Origin: Sphingomonas_B tabacisoli
GTDB taxonomy: Bacteria > Pseudomonadota > Alphaproteobacteria > Sphingomonadales > Sphingomonadaceae
Assembly: GCF_042678385.1 (NCBI RefSeq)
Contig: NZ_JBHUDY010000001.1
Coordinates: forward strand, 2,046,001-2,110,000
Reading direction: 5' to 3'
Length of the DNA stretch: 64,000 nt
Below, in pieces: positions 32,417 through 41,441 of the stretch. The notes under the pieces are model-generated. The model did no database searches. It was not told where the DNA came from and saw only the letters and a list, made by a program, of their open reading frames with translations. A program made the translations under genes and the position numbers. How positions within the stretch are numbered: position 1 is the stretch's first letter; each line of letters starts with the position of its first letter.

Positions 32417-33684
32417 GTTAGGACCGGGTCGTCGACCGGCTCGCCGGCGAGCACGCGTTTCATCCGCTCGCGATCGAGCGCGCCTTCCCAGCGGGCAATT
32501 GCGACCGTCGCGACGCCGTTGCCGATCAGGTTGGTGATCGAGCGCGCTTCCGACATGAACCGGTCGATTCCGAGAATCAGCGCGATGCCGGCGACCGGCA
32601 CGGTGTGCGTGGCGCTGAGCGTCGCGGCCAAGGTCACGAAGCCGCTGCCGGTCACCCCCGCCGCGCCTTTCGAGGTCAGCAGCAGGATGCCGAGCAGGCC
32701 GAGCTGGTGCGCCAGCGTAAGCTCCGTGTTCGTCGCCTGCGCGATGAAGATCGCGGCCATCGTCAAGTAGATCGAGGTGCCGTCGAGGTTGAACGAATAG
32801 CCGGTCGGCACGACGAGGCCGACGACCGGCTTGGCGCAGCCCAGATCCTCGAGCTTGCGCATCAGCCGCGGCAGCGCGGTTTCGGACGACGACGTGCCGA
32901 GCACGATCAGGATTTCGTCCGCGATGTAACGCAGGAAGGCGAACAGGCTGAAGCCGCACACCCAGGCGACGATCCCCAGCACCACGAACACGAAGATCAG
33001 GCAGGTCGCATAGACGCTCAGCATCAACGTGCCGAGCTGAACGAGCGTGCCCGCGCCGTATTTGCCGATCGTGAACGCCATCGCGCCGAACGCGCCGATG
33101 GGCGCCAGCTTCATCAGCATGGCGATGATGCGGAAGAACAGCTCGCTCGCCCGCTCCAGAACATGCACGCCGCGTGCGCCCGCCTCGCCCATATGCGCGA
33201 GCGCGAGGCCGGTCAGGATCGCGACCAGCAGCACCGGCAGCAGCTCGCCGCCGGTCAGCGCGCCGAAAAAGCTGTCCGGGATGATGCCGAGCAGGAACGG
33301 CACCACGCCCTGTTCCTTCGCCTTGCCGGCGGCGTCGGCGAGGCCGCTGACGTCGAGCGCGGCGGGGTTCGCGTTCACACCGGCGCCTGGCCGGACCAGG
33401 TTCACCACGACGAGGCCGATGACCAGCGCCAGCGTCGTCATCGCTTCGAAATAGACCAGCGCTTTCAGCCCGACCCGGCCGAGCGCGCGCAGGTCGCCGA
33501 TCTTGGCGATGCCCAGCACGACGGTCGTGAAGATGATCGGCGCGATCATCATCTTGACCAGTTTGATGAACGCATCGCCGAGCGGTTTCAGCGCCGCGCC
33601 GAAGCTGGGCCACAACCAGCCGACGAGCACGCCGAGCGCTATGCCGATCAGCACTTGCGCGTAGAGATGGCGAAAGATGCGCAT
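32413..33684 (-). CDS. Dicarboxylate/amino acid:cation symporter (DAACS, DctA-like)
   Basis: 423-residue inner-membrane symporter for C4-dicarboxylates or acidic amino acids driven by Na+ or H+. The family motifs SSSETALPRLM (serine-rich re-entrant loop) and PTGYSFNLDGTSIYLTMA are present, with the following GSGFVTLAATLSA. About eight membrane helices are visible. DctA itself is favoured by the SFNLDGT motif. Its ATG overlaps the dprA stop (TGATG). Confidence 0.92.
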   Translation of the reverse strand: MRIFRHLYAQVLIGIALGVLVGWLWPSFGAALKPLGDAFIKLVKMMIAPIIFTTVVLGIAKIGDLRALGRVGLKALVYFEAMTTLALVIGLVVVNLVRPGAGVNANPAALDVSGLADAAGKAKEQGVVPFLLGIIPDSFFGALTGGELLPVLLVAILTGLALAHMGEAGARGVHVLERASELFFRIIAMLMKLAPIGAFGAMAFTIGKYGAGTLVQLGTLMLSVYATCLIFVFVVLGIVAWVCGFSLFAFLRYIADEILIVLGTSSSETALPRLMRKLEDLGCAKPVVGLVVPTGYSFNLDGTSIYLTMAAIFIAQATNTELTLAHQLGLLGILLLTSKGAAGVTGSGFVTLAATLSATHTVPVAGIALILGIDRFMSEARSITNLIGNGVATVAIARWEGALDRERMKRVLAGEPVDDPVLT

Positions 33685-34778
33685 CAGGCGGACAGGCTGA
33701 CGCGGCCGCCCGCATGGCGTTCCAGCCGGCCGGCCAGTTCCAGCTCGAGCAAAGCCGTCTGCACGACCGCGCTGGGCAGGCCGGACAGGCGGATGATCTC
33801 GTCGACCGCAACGGCCGTGTGGCCGAGCAGGTCGAGGATCACGCCGCGCTCCGCATCGGACGCGTCTTCCGGTGGCTCGGCCGCATAGCCCCCGATCGGC
33901 TGGGCGACGGCGCGCGCGTCGATCGGCCGGATTTGTTCGAGCACGTCGGCGGCATTCTGGATCAGAATCGCGCCATCGCGGATCAGCAGGTTGCAGCCCT
34001 GCGCGCGCGGATCGAGCGGCGAGCCGGGCACCGCCATTACCTCGCGGCCGAGCTCGGCAGCGATGCGGGCAGTGATCAGCGATCCCGATTTGGGCGCGGC
34101 CTCCACCACCACCGTGCCGAGCGAAAGGCCGGCGATGATGCGGTTGCGCGAGGGGAAATGGCGCGCGAGCGGCTCGGTCCCGGGCGGCTGCTCGGCGATC
34201 AGCAGGCCGTCGATCGCTATCTTTTCCTGCAGCGCCTCATTTTCGGGCGGATAGGCGATGTCGACCCCGCTCGCGATCACCGCGACCGTGCCGCCCTGGA
34301 GCGCCCCGACATGCGCAGCGGTGTCGATGCCGCGCGCGAGGCCGGAGACGACCGTCGCGCCTTCGCCCGCGAGCTGCTGCGCCAGGCCGCGCGCGAAGCG
34401 GCAAGCTGCCGCCGACGCATTCCGCGCGCCGACGATCGCGACCATCGGCCGGTCGAGCAGTTCCAGATGTCCGCGCACGATCAGCATCGGCGGCGCGCTC
34501 TCGGTCTGCCGCAGCAGCGCAGGATAGGCCGGCTCGTCGAGAAAGATCGGGCGCGCACCAAGCTTCTCGATCGCGGCCAGCTCGCGCTCGACCTGACGCG
34601 GATCGGCAGCGCGGAAATCGCGCCGCCCTCCTTTGGCCGCGAGCATCGGCAAGGCGTCGAGCGCCGCGGCGGCGCTGCCGAAGCGCGCGATCAACTGTCG
34701 GTAGCTGACCGGCCCGATGTTCGGGGTGCGCAGCAGGCGGAGCTTGGCCGCCCGGTGATCCGGCTCGATGTCAGCCAC
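33684..34778 (-). CDS. dprA: DNA-processing protein DprA (Smf)
   Basis: 364 residues. Binds incoming single-stranded DNA and loads RecA during transformation. An N-terminal helix-hairpin-like domain (RTPNIGPVSYRQLIARFG) is followed by the Rossmann-like DprA core (IVGARNASAAACRFARGLAQ, VVSGLARGIDTAAHVGAL, NRIIAGLS, LGTVVVEAAPKSGSL) and a C-terminal winged helix (LLGHTAVAVDEIIRLSGLPS). Between plsY and dctA, overlapping both. Confidence 0.95.
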   Translation of the reverse strand: MADIEPDHRAAKLRLLRTPNIGPVSYRQLIARFGSAAAALDALPMLAAKGGRRDFRAADPRQVERELAAIEKLGARPIFLDEPAYPALLRQTESAPPMLIVRGHLELLDRPMVAIVGARNASAAACRFARGLAQQLAGEGATVVSGLARGIDTAAHVGALQGGTVAVIASGVDIAYPPENEALQEKIAIDGLLIAEQPPGTEPLARHFPSRNRIIAGLSLGTVVVEAAPKSGSLITARIAAELGREVMAVPGSPLDPRAQGCNLLIRDGAILIQNAADVLEQIRPIDARAVAQPIGGYAAEPPEDASDAERGVILDLLGHTAVAVDEIIRLSGLPSAVVQTALLELELAGRLERHAGGRVSLSA

Positions 34779-35385
34779 GCGAGCGCCCGACCTTCGGCTC
34801 CTCGCCGCGCGTCAGCCGGCCGATATTCTCGCGGTGCTTCCAGAAGACGATCAGGGCGAGCGCAATGAACAGCACGCCGAAATCGGTGCGGCCGAACAGA
34901 GAGGCAGCGATGGGCGCGAAGAGCGCGGCCGCCAGCCCGCCGACCGACGAATAGCGGCTCAATGCCAGCACCCCGAGCCACACGACCAGATAGATCACGC
35001 CGATCGGCCAGTACGCCGCAAAGGCGATGCCTCCGAACGTGGCGACGCCCTTCCCGCCGCGAAACCTCAGCCAGATCGGATAGCAATGACCGAAGAACGC
35101 CCCCGCGGCGCCGAGCACCGCGCCGCCGGGCACGAGCGCCTCGCCCAGCCACACCGCCGCCATGCCCTTGAGCGCGTCGAGCAGCAGAGTCGCAGCAGCC
35201 AGGCCTTTGCGGCCGGTTCGCAGCACATTGGTCGCGCCGATATTGCCCGAGCCGATCGCACGGAGATCGCCCGCGCCGGCGAGCCGCGTCAGGATCAGCC
35301 CGAACGGAATCGAGCCGAGCAGATAGCCGAGCGCCAAAGCCAGCGCCGGCATTTCCCAAAGCACATGCGTGGTTTGCGCCCCCAT
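34771..35385 (-). CDS. plsY: Glycerol-3-phosphate acyltransferase PlsY
   Basis: 204-residue membrane enzyme that makes lysophosphatidic acid from acyl-phosphate and glycerol-3-phosphate. Motifs of the family: LGSIPFGLILTRLAG, GSGNIGATNVLRTG, and CYPIWLRFRGGKGVATFGG (phosphate-binding glycine motif). Five or more membrane helices. I use ATG at 35385; an ATG at 35352 closer to the conserved part is also possible. It overlaps dprA by 8 nt. Confidence 0.94.
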   Translation of the reverse strand: MGAQTTHVLWEMPALALALGYLLGSIPFGLILTRLAGAGDLRAIGSGNIGATNVLRTGRKGLAAATLLLDALKGMAAVWLGEALVPGGAVLGAAGAFFGHCYPIWLRFRGGKGVATFGGIAFAAYWPIGVIYLVVWLGVLALSRYSSVGGLAAALFAPIAASLFGRTDFGVLFIALALIVFWKHRENIGRLTRGEEPKVGRSRG

Positions 35386-35449
35386 GCGCCTGTGCATAGC
35401 GAGCGCGCGGCTGCTGACAAAGTGCAATCCGCACGATTATGGATCGGGT

Positions 35450-36241
35450 ATGACCGATGCCCGCCCGCTGCTGTTCTTCGATTCCGGCGTCGGCGGATTG
35501 TCGGTGCTGGCCGAGGCGCAGAAGCTGCTGCCGAACGCGCCGATCGTCTATGCGGCGGACAGCGCCGGCTATCCTTACGGCACCAAATCCGAAGCGGAGA
35601 TTGCGGCGCGCGTGCCCGCCCTGCTCGGCCGGCTGGTCGAGCGCTATCATCCGCGGCTGGTCGTCATCGCCTGCAATACGGCTTCGACGATCGCCCTCGC
35701 CCATGTCCGGAGCGCGCTTGACCTGCCGGTGGTGGGAACAGTGCCGGCGATCAAGCCTGCCGCGCTCGTCTCCAAAACGCGCGCGATCGGCGTGCTGGGC
35801 ACGGAGGCCACGATCCGCCAGCCCTATGTCGACCGACTCGCGGCCGAGTTCGCGAGCGATTGCCTGGTGCTGCGCCACGGCTCGGCCGAGCTGGTTGACC
35901 TCGCCGAAGCCAAATTGCGGGGCGAAGCGACCGATCCCGCGGCCTATGTCCGGATTCTGGAAGGATTGACGGGACAGCCGGGCGGCGAGCGTATCGACAC
36001 GGTCGTGCTTTCCTGCACGCATTTTCGGCTCGTCGAACCGGAGCTGAGCGCCGCAAGGGCGTTCGCCTATGTCGACGGGGCGGAAGGGATTGCCCGGCGG
36101 ATCGCCTTTCTGACGGCCGGTCAGGAATGGCCGGCGGAGGCTGTGCCGGGCATCGCGGTCTTTACGCGCGTCGATGAAAAGGTGGAGGCGCTGCGCCCGG
36201 CACTCGCGCGCTTCGGCCTTCCCAACATCGCAAGCCTCTAG
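35450..36241 (+). CDS. murI: Glutamate racemase
   Basis: 263 residues. Makes D-glutamate for peptidoglycan. The two catalytic cysteines are in VVIACNTASTIAL and VVLSCTHFRLV. The N-terminal FFDSGVGGLSVL and the following YAADSAGYPYGTK are diagnostic. The start ATG (MTDARPLLFF) was chosen because upstream in-frame sequence does not belong to the fold. Followed by hemA after 75 bp. Confidence 0.96.
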   Translation: MTDARPLLFFDSGVGGLSVLAEAQKLLPNAPIVYAADSAGYPYGTKSEAEIAARVPALLGRLVERYHPRLVVIACNTASTIALAHVRSALDLPVVGTVPAIKPAALVSKTRAIGVLGTEATIRQPYVDRLAAEFASDCLVLRHGSAELVDLAEAKLRGEATDPAAYVRILEGLTGQPGGERIDTVVLSCTHFRLVEPELSAARAFAYVDGAEGIARRIAFLTAGQEWPAEAVPGIAVFTRVDEKVEALRPALARFGLPNIASL

Positions 36242-36316
36242 CGCAAGTTACGGAAAAACCCGTATAGTGTGATTTGCGAGGGTTTCGCACTGGATTGAAC
36301 GGGCCGGCGCGCGTAA

Positions 36317-37567
36317 ATGGCGATCTGGCGGGCAGCAATGCGGGCAACGGCTTTGGACTATCAGCGCATCTTTACCCAGGCGATCGATCGGCTGCATGCC
36401 GAGGGACGCTACCGGGTCTTCATCGACATTCTGCGCAACAAGGGCATGTTCCCCAACGCGCGCTGCTTCGCCGGCCATAACGGGCCGAAGCCGATCACGG
36501 TCTGGTGCTCGAACGACTATCTCGCGATGGGCCAGCATCCGAAGGTGATCGCGGCGATGGAGGAGGCGCTGCATGACGTGGGCGCCGGCTCCGGCGGCAC
36601 GCGCAACATCGGCGGCAACACGCACTACCATGTCGATCTGGAAGCCGAGCTGGCAGACCTGCACGGCAAGGAAGCGGCGCTGCTGTTCACCTCTGGCTAT
36701 GTCTCGAACGAAGCGACGCTGGCGACGCTCGCCAAGATCCTGCCTGGCTGCATCATCTTCTCCGACGAGCTGAATCACGCCTCGATGATCGCGGGCATCC
36801 GCAACTCGGGCGCCGAAAAGCGCGTGTTCCGGCACAACGACGTCGCGCATCTGGAAGAGCTGCTGGCCGCCGAAGACCCGGACGCGCCGAAGCTGATCGC
36901 GTTCGAGAGCGTCTATTCGATGGACGGAGACGTGGCGCCGATCGCCGCGATCTGCGACCTGGCGGACAAATACGGCGCGCTCACCTATCTCGACGAAGTG
37001 CATGCGGTCGGCATGTACGGCCCGCGCGGCGGCGGCATTTCCGAGCGCGACTCGGTCGCCGAACGCCTGACCATCATCGAAGGGACGCTCGGCAAGGCGT
37101 TCGGCGTGATGGGCGGCTATATCTCGGCCGACAAGGTGATTGTCGACGTGATCCGGTCCTACGCGCCGGGCTTCATCTTCACGACATCGCTGTCGCCGGT
37201 GCTGGTGGCGGGTGTGCTGGCGAGCGTGCGGCACCTGAAGGCATCGAGCGAGGAGCGCGAGGGCCAGCAGGCGTCGGCCGCGATGCTGAAGGCGCTGTTC
37301 GCCGACGCCGGCTTGCCGGTGATGCCGTCGACCACGCACATCGTGCCGCTGATGGTCGGCGATCCGGTCAAGGCCAAGCGGATCAGCGACATCCTGCTTG
37401 CCGAATACGGCGTGTACGTGCAGCCGATCAATTACCCGACCGTGCCGCGCGGCACCGAGCGCCTGCGCTTCACGCCCGGGCCGAGCCATACGCCGGAAAT
37501 GATGCGCGAGCTGACCGACGCACTCGTCGAAATCTGGGACCGCCTCGAGTTGAGGCAGGCGGCCTGA
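36317..37567 (+). CDS. hemA: 5-aminolevulinate synthase
   Basis: Pyridoxal-phosphate enzyme condensing glycine with succinyl-CoA, the first step of tetrapyrrole synthesis in alphaproteobacteria (C4 route). 416 residues from ATG 36317. An ATG at 36338 with a GGCGGG sequence upstream would give 409 residues and is about equally plausible, since the conserved part begins at LDYQRIFTQAIDRLHAEGRY. The PLP lysine is in EGTLGKAFGVMGGY (about residue 260). NDYLAMGQHPKV and the glycine-rich GSGGTRNIGGN are typical. Confidence 0.97.
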   Translation: MAIWRAAMRATALDYQRIFTQAIDRLHAEGRYRVFIDILRNKGMFPNARCFAGHNGPKPITVWCSNDYLAMGQHPKVIAAMEEALHDVGAGSGGTRNIGGNTHYHVDLEAELADLHGKEAALLFTSGYVSNEATLATLAKILPGCIIFSDELNHASMIAGIRNSGAEKRVFRHNDVAHLEELLAAEDPDAPKLIAFESVYSMDGDVAPIAAICDLADKYGALTYLDEVHAVGMYGPRGGGISERDSVAERLTIIEGTLGKAFGVMGGYISADKVIVDVIRSYAPGFIFTTSLSPVLVAGVLASVRHLKASSEEREGQQASAAMLKALFADAGLPVMPSTTHIVPLMVGDPVKAKRISDILLAEYGVYVQPINYPTVPRGTERLRFTPGPSHTPEMMRELTDALVEIWDRLELRQAA

Positions 37568-37584
37568 GCCCAGCCGAACTGGCA

Positions 37585-38313
37585 TTGCTGGCGCTTGCCG
37601 CGGTCGGCGCGGGAGCAATCAACGCGCTGGCCGGCGGCGGCTCGATCCTGACCTTTCCGGCATTGATCGCGGCGGGGCTCCCGCCGGTCTCGGCCAACAT
37701 CACCAACACGGTCGCGCTGTTCCCGGGCTATATCGGAGGCGTAATCGGGCAGGCGCGCGACCTGAAGGGTCAGTCGCGCCGGCTGTGGCTGCTCGCGCCT
37801 GCCGCGCTGGTCGGCGGCCTGGCGGGCGGGATGCTGATCCTGATCAGCAGCGAGAAGCTTTTCGCGGCGCTCGTCCCCTGGCTGCTGATCGGCGGCTGCG
37901 CGCTGCTCGGCGTCCAGGACAAGGTACGCGCGGCGCTGCAACGCCGGTCCGGTGTGCTCGGCATCGGTTGGGCAATCGTCCCGGTGCTGCTGGCGGCGGT
38001 GTATGGCGGCTATTTCGGCGCGGGATTGAGCGTGATCTTCCTCGCCGTGCTGGGCCTGACGCTGGACGACAGCCTGACGCGCCTCAACGGCCTCAAACAG
38101 GCGCTGGCGCTGTGCGCGAACTTCTCGGCGATGATGCTGTTCCTCGGCTCTGGGAAGCTGGTCTGGAGCGCGGCGCTGGTCATGGCGGCGGGATCGCTGG
38201 TCGGCGGCGCTCTGGGCGGACGGCTCGCGAGCGTCATCAGCCCCAAGGCGCTCCGCGCGATCGTCATTGCCATCGGCGTCGGTGTCGCCGTGCTCTTCCT
38301 GGTCCGCCGCTAG
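37585..38313 (+). CDS. TSUP-family transporter (TauE/SafE type)
   Basis: About 242 residues, with seven to eight membrane helices. The TauE/SafE start motif AGAINALAGGGSILTFPALI and its repeat in the second half (YGGYFGAGLSVIFLAVLGL) mark the family, which moves sulfite, sulfonates or other organic anions. The start is uncertain. TTG at 37585 is the first conventional codon, but conserved-looking sequence (SPAELALLALAAVG) begins at a CTG at 37564 that overlaps the hemA stop, suggesting translational coupling. Convergent with yqgE, sharing CTAG. Confidence 0.88.
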   Translation: MLALAAVGAGAINALAGGGSILTFPALIAAGLPPVSANITNTVALFPGYIGGVIGQARDLKGQSRRLWLLAPAALVGGLAGGMLILISSEKLFAALVPWLLIGGCALLGVQDKVRAALQRRSGVLGIGWAIVPVLLAAVYGGYFGAGLSVIFLAVLGLTLDDSLTRLNGLKQALALCANFSAMMLFLGSGKLVWSAALVMAAGSLVGGALGGRLASVISPKALRAIVIAIGVGVAVLFLVRR

Positions 38314-38867
38314 GCCTGGCCGGCGCTTGCGCTCAGCAGGCGCGGGTCGATGCCCGCGCTCTTGAACGCATCGCTCCAGCGCTGCTCGACCGGCGTCTCG
38401 AACAGCAGCGACTCGGTCGCTTCGACCGTGAACCAGCCGTGGCGCGTCATTTCCTCGTCGAGCTGGCCTTCGCTCCATCCGGCATAGCCGAGCGCGGCGA
38501 GCCAGCGGGTGGGGCCCTTCCCTTCCGCGATCGCGCGCAGCACGTCGATCGTGTTGGTGAGCGCGAAACGGCCGTCCACTTCCATCGTGTCCTGCCCGCC
38601 CCAATTGAGCGAATGGAGCACGAAACCGCGCTGCGGATCGACAGGGCCGCCGATATGCACCGGCGTATCGGGCGCTTCGCCGGGTTCGATCTTGAACTGT
38701 TCGAGCAGCGCGTGGAAGCCGAGCCGGGGAGCGAGACGGCCAATGCCGATGCCCAAAGCGCCGCGCTCGTCGTGCATGCACACCGCAATGACGGAGCGCT
38801 CGAAGCGCGGATCGCCGATGCCGGGCATGGCGAGAAGAAGCTGGCCGGTAAGGAACGGGGGATTCAT
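38310..38867 (-). CDS. YqgE/AlgH family protein
   Basis: 185 residues of the conserved UPF0301 family: FLTGQLLLAMPGIGDPRFER at the start, VHIGGPVDPQRGFVLHS in the centre, ALGYAGWSEGQLDEEMTRHGW near the end. The biochemical role is unknown; AlgH in Pseudomonas has been associated with regulation. The start chosen is ATG 38867 (MNPPF). Longer in-frame extension runs antisense to the peroxiredoxin gene and is rejected. Confidence 0.93.
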   Translation of the reverse strand: MNPPFLTGQLLLAMPGIGDPRFERSVIAVCMHDERGALGIGIGRLAPRLGFHALLEQFKIEPGEAPDTPVHIGGPVDPQRGFVLHSLNWGGQDTMEVDGRFALTNTIDVLRAIAEGKGPTRWLAALGYAGWSEGQLDEEMTRHGWFTVEATESLLFETPVEQRWSDAFKSAGIDPRLLSASAGQA

Positions 38868-38973
38868 CGATTCTCTATAGGCGCGTGTTCCGCCCGGCCC
38901 AATCCCTTGACGCCTTCCATCTGCCCCGACACGAGACGGAGCGAGCCCGACTCGGGCGCGAATGGAGGAAGTG

Positions 38974-39456
38974 ATGACGATCCAGGTAGGCGACAAGCTC
39001 CCGAGCGCGACCCTTATCAAAGCGACCGCGGACGGTCCGGACGCGGTGCAGACCGACGAATATTTCGCCGGGCGCAAGGTGGCGCTGTTCTCCGTGCCCG
39101 GCGCGTTCACGCCGACCTGCTCCGCGCGTCACCTGCCGGGCTTTATCGACAAGATCGACGAGTTGAAGGCGAAAGGCGTCGACGAAGTCGCCTGCACCGC
39201 CGTCAACGACGCGTTCGTGATGGCGGCCTGGGCGAAATCGTCGGGCGCCGAAGGCAAGGTCACGATGCTGGCCGACGGCAGCGGCGCGTTCGCGAAGGCG
39301 CTTGGCCTTGACGCCGACTTCTCGAAGTTCGGCATGGGCACCCGCGGCCAGCGCTTTTCGATGATCGTCGACGACGGCGTCGTGAAGGAGCTGAACGTCG
39401 AACAGCCCGGCGAATTCAAGGTGAGTTCTGCCGAATATCTGCTGGATCAACTCTGA
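38974..39456 (+). CDS. Peroxiredoxin (Prx5/AhpE-like, 1-Cys or atypical 2-Cys)
   Basis: 160 residues. Reduces peroxides with the peroxidatic Cys49 in PGAFTPTCSARHLPG. A second cysteine at 74 (VACTAVNDAFV) is conserved in the glutaredoxin-dependent Prx5 group. The start ATG at 38974 has GGAGGA eight bases upstream. Glutaredoxin (grxC, 17 kb away) would be the natural reductant, but this is inferred. Confidence 0.94.
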   Translation: MTIQVGDKLPSATLIKATADGPDAVQTDEYFAGRKVALFSVPGAFTPTCSARHLPGFIDKIDELKAKGVDEVACTAVNDAFVMAAWAKSSGAEGKVTMLADGSGAFAKALGLDADFSKFGMGTRGQRFSMIVDDGVVKELNVEQPGEFKVSSAEYLLDQL

Positions 39457-39518
39457 AAGGTCGGAACGGAGCGGCTGCCCGGTCGGTTGATGCGCCTGGA
39501 CTTCTGATGGAGGTTAAG

Positions 39519-39794
39519 ATGGCGAACAACAACCAATCGAACCAGAACGAACAGGGCCAAGGCGGCACCGGCTTGGCCGACCGCGCGTCCGACCTGAAGG
39601 ATCGGGCCGGCGAACTGCTGCAGGGCGGCATCGATGCCGTGAAGAACAATCCCGGCACCACCGCGGCCGTGATCGGCGGCGTCGCTGCGGCTGCAGCGGC
39701 CGTGATGAACAAGGACAAGATCGTCGAGACCGCCGGCGCGCTCCGCGACAAGGTCAGCGGATCGTCGAACTCCGACTCAAGCAGCAAGGCTTGA
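39519..39794 (+). CDS. Small conserved hydrophilic protein with an Ala/Gly-rich helix
   Basis: 91 residues. The N-terminus is Asn/Gln-rich (MANNNQSNQNEQGQGGTG), then a helix LADRASDLKDRAGELLQGGI, a Gly/Ala-rich hydrophobic segment (TTAAVIGGVAAAAAAVMN) and a Ser-rich tail. It resembles small stress-type proteins such as CsbD or YtxH groups in composition but has no firm family match. GGAGG precedes the ATG at 39519. The hairpin at 39802-39837 follows its stop. Confidence 0.75.
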   Translation: MANNNQSNQNEQGQGGTGLADRASDLKDRAGELLQGGIDAVKNNPGTTAAVIGGVAAAAAAVMNKDKIVETAGALRDKVSGSSNSDSSSKA

Positions 39795-39801
39795 CTTGTC
39801 G

Positions 39802-39837
39802 CTGTCATGGCGGGCCGTTAATGGCTCGCCATGACAG
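39802..39837 (+). promoter_or_regulatory. Hairpin covering the AMP nucleosidase start codon
   Basis: CTGTCATGGCGGGCC (39802-39816) pairs with GGCTCGCCATGACAG (39823-39837) at 14 of 15 positions, with a six-base loop. The ATG of the amn gene (39831-39833) is inside the right arm, and no Shine-Dalgarno is seen in front of it. No T-run follows, so it is more likely a translation-level control element or attenuator than a plain terminator for the upstream small gene. Confidence 0.55.
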
Positions 39838-41291
39838 AAAAGAAGATCGAACAAACATCCGCCGCGCTGATCGACGAACTGGCGCGGATTTATGATGCGG
39901 CCGTCGAGGCCCTGCAGACCGCGATTTCCGCCTTTGTCGTCGATGGCACCCGACCCGACCGCAAGGCTCGCCGCGAAGGCCTGTTCTGCTATCCTGAGCT
40001 GCGCATCCGCTATCGCGGCGATGCTCCGACGCCCGCCCCTTTGCGCTCGTTCGGCCGGCTGGTTGCGCCCGGCACCTACGCGACGACCGTCACGCGCCCG
40101 CGCCTGTTCGCGGACTATCTGGCCGAACAGCTCGACCTGCTGATCGAGGGCTATGGCGTCACGGTCGAAGTGGCGAGCAGCCGACAGGAAATCCCCTTCC
40201 CGTACGTGCTCGACCCCGGTCACGACCTGACCCTGGAAGGCGTTGCGCCTGCCGAACTCGCGCGCTGGTTCCCGGCGACCGAGCTTGCCTATATCGGCGA
40301 CGAGATCGCCGACGGCATTCCGGCTGCGGACGGCGAGCTGCCGCGTCCCCTCGCTCTGTTCGACGGTCTGCGCACCGATTTCTCGCTCGCCCGCCTGCGC
40401 CACTATACCGGCACACCGCCCGAGCATGTGCAGCGCTACATCCTGTTCACCAACTATCACCGCTACGTCGACGAGTTCGTCCAATGGGCGTGCAAGACGC
40501 TGGGCGAGGATGACCGCTTCACGGCGCTTTCCGGGCCCGGTGGCCTGTTCATGACGCCGGAGACCGTCGATCCCGACAAGGCCGTCGCCGACTTCGCCTG
40601 GCGGCGGCACCAGATGCCGGCCTGGCACCTGACCGCGCCGGACCGCTCGGGCATCAGCCTCGTGAACATCGGCGTCGGCCCTTCGAACGCGAAGACGATC
40701 ACGGACCACCTCTCCGTGCTCCGCCCCGAAGCGTGGCTGATGATCGGGCATTGCGGCGGCCTGCGCCCCAGCCAGCGCATCGGCGACTATGTGCTCGCCC
40801 ACGCCTATCTGCGGGACGATCACGTCCTCGACGACGTCTTGCCGCCGGAAATCCCGGTGCCGGCGATCGCCGAGGTGCAGCAGGCGCTCTACCGCGCCGC
40901 CGAGACGATCTCGGGCGAGACCGGTGACGTGCTCAAGCGCCGCCTGCGCACCGGCACGATCGTCACCACCGACGACCGCAATTGGGAGCTGCGCTACTCG
41001 AAATCGGCTTTGCGCTTCTCGCTGTCGCGCGCGGTCGGCGTGGACATGGAGTCGGCGACGATCGCGGCCCAGGGCTATCGCTTCCGCGTGCCCTACGGCA
41101 CCCTGCTCTGCGTCTCCGACAAGCCGCTCCACGGCGAGCTGAAGCTGCCCGGCCAGGCGAACCGCTTCTACGAGCGCGCGATCAACGAGCATATGCGGAT
41201 CGGCATCGAAGCCTGCGCCGAACTCCGCCGCGAAGGTTCGAAGCTCCACAGCCGCAAGCTCCGCGCGTTCAACGAGCCGCCGTTCCGCTGA
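39831..41291 (+). CDS. amn: AMP nucleosidase
   Basis: 486 residues, the length of the E. coli enzyme. Hydrolyses AMP to adenine and ribose-5-phosphate. An N-terminal regulatory domain (AMP_N, residues 1-170) precedes a C-terminal nucleoside phosphorylase-like domain: NIGVGPSNAKTITDHLSVLRP, MIGHCGGLRPSQRIGDYVLA, RAVGVDMESATIAAQGYRF with the substrate-binding Glu in DMES, and CVSDKPLHGE. The start codon lies inside a stable hairpin, which suggests translation control. Palindromic element follows directly after the stop. Confidence 0.95.
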   Translation: MTEKKIEQTSAALIDELARIYDAAVEALQTAISAFVVDGTRPDRKARREGLFCYPELRIRYRGDAPTPAPLRSFGRLVAPGTYATTVTRPRLFADYLAEQLDLLIEGYGVTVEVASSRQEIPFPYVLDPGHDLTLEGVAPAELARWFPATELAYIGDEIADGIPAADGELPRPLALFDGLRTDFSLARLRHYTGTPPEHVQRYILFTNYHRYVDEFVQWACKTLGEDDRFTALSGPGGLFMTPETVDPDKAVADFAWRRHQMPAWHLTAPDRSGISLVNIGVGPSNAKTITDHLSVLRPEAWLMIGHCGGLRPSQRIGDYVLAHAYLRDDHVLDDVLPPEIPVPAIAEVQQALYRAAETISGETGDVLKRRLRTGTIVTTDDRNWELRYSKSALRFSLSRAVGVDMESATIAAQGYRFRVPYGTLLCVSDKPLHGELKLPGQANRFYERAINEHMRIGIEACAELRREGSKLHSRKLRAFNEPPFR

Positions 41292-41293
41292 TT

Positions 41294-41390
41294 CCCCTCC
41301 CGCTTGCGGGAGGGGCTAGGGGTGGGCCTGTCCCAACGAACCTCAGCGATAGACAATCCCTCCCCCGACCCCTCCCGCTTGCGGGAGGGG
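41294..41390. repeat. Paired-hairpin palindromic element
   Basis: Left hairpin CCCCTCCCGCTTGCGGGAGGGG at 41294-41315, inner tract CTAGGGGTGGG, spacer, CCCTCCCCCGA, and a second hairpin at 41369-41390. Same family as the copies in putA, here between amn and the SDR gene, 3 bp after the amn stop. Confidence 0.88.
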
Positions 41391-41441
41391 AGAAGAAGTG
41401 GCCTCCATGCGTTCCCCCGCCAAGCAGCCGGAGGAGCAATC

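Noticed and set aside
31532..33811. A 759-codon minus-strand open frame opposite moxR and dctA
   Set aside because: Translation is Arg-rich with no domain, and both moxR (plus strand) and dctA (minus strand, other frame) are clear genes in this space.
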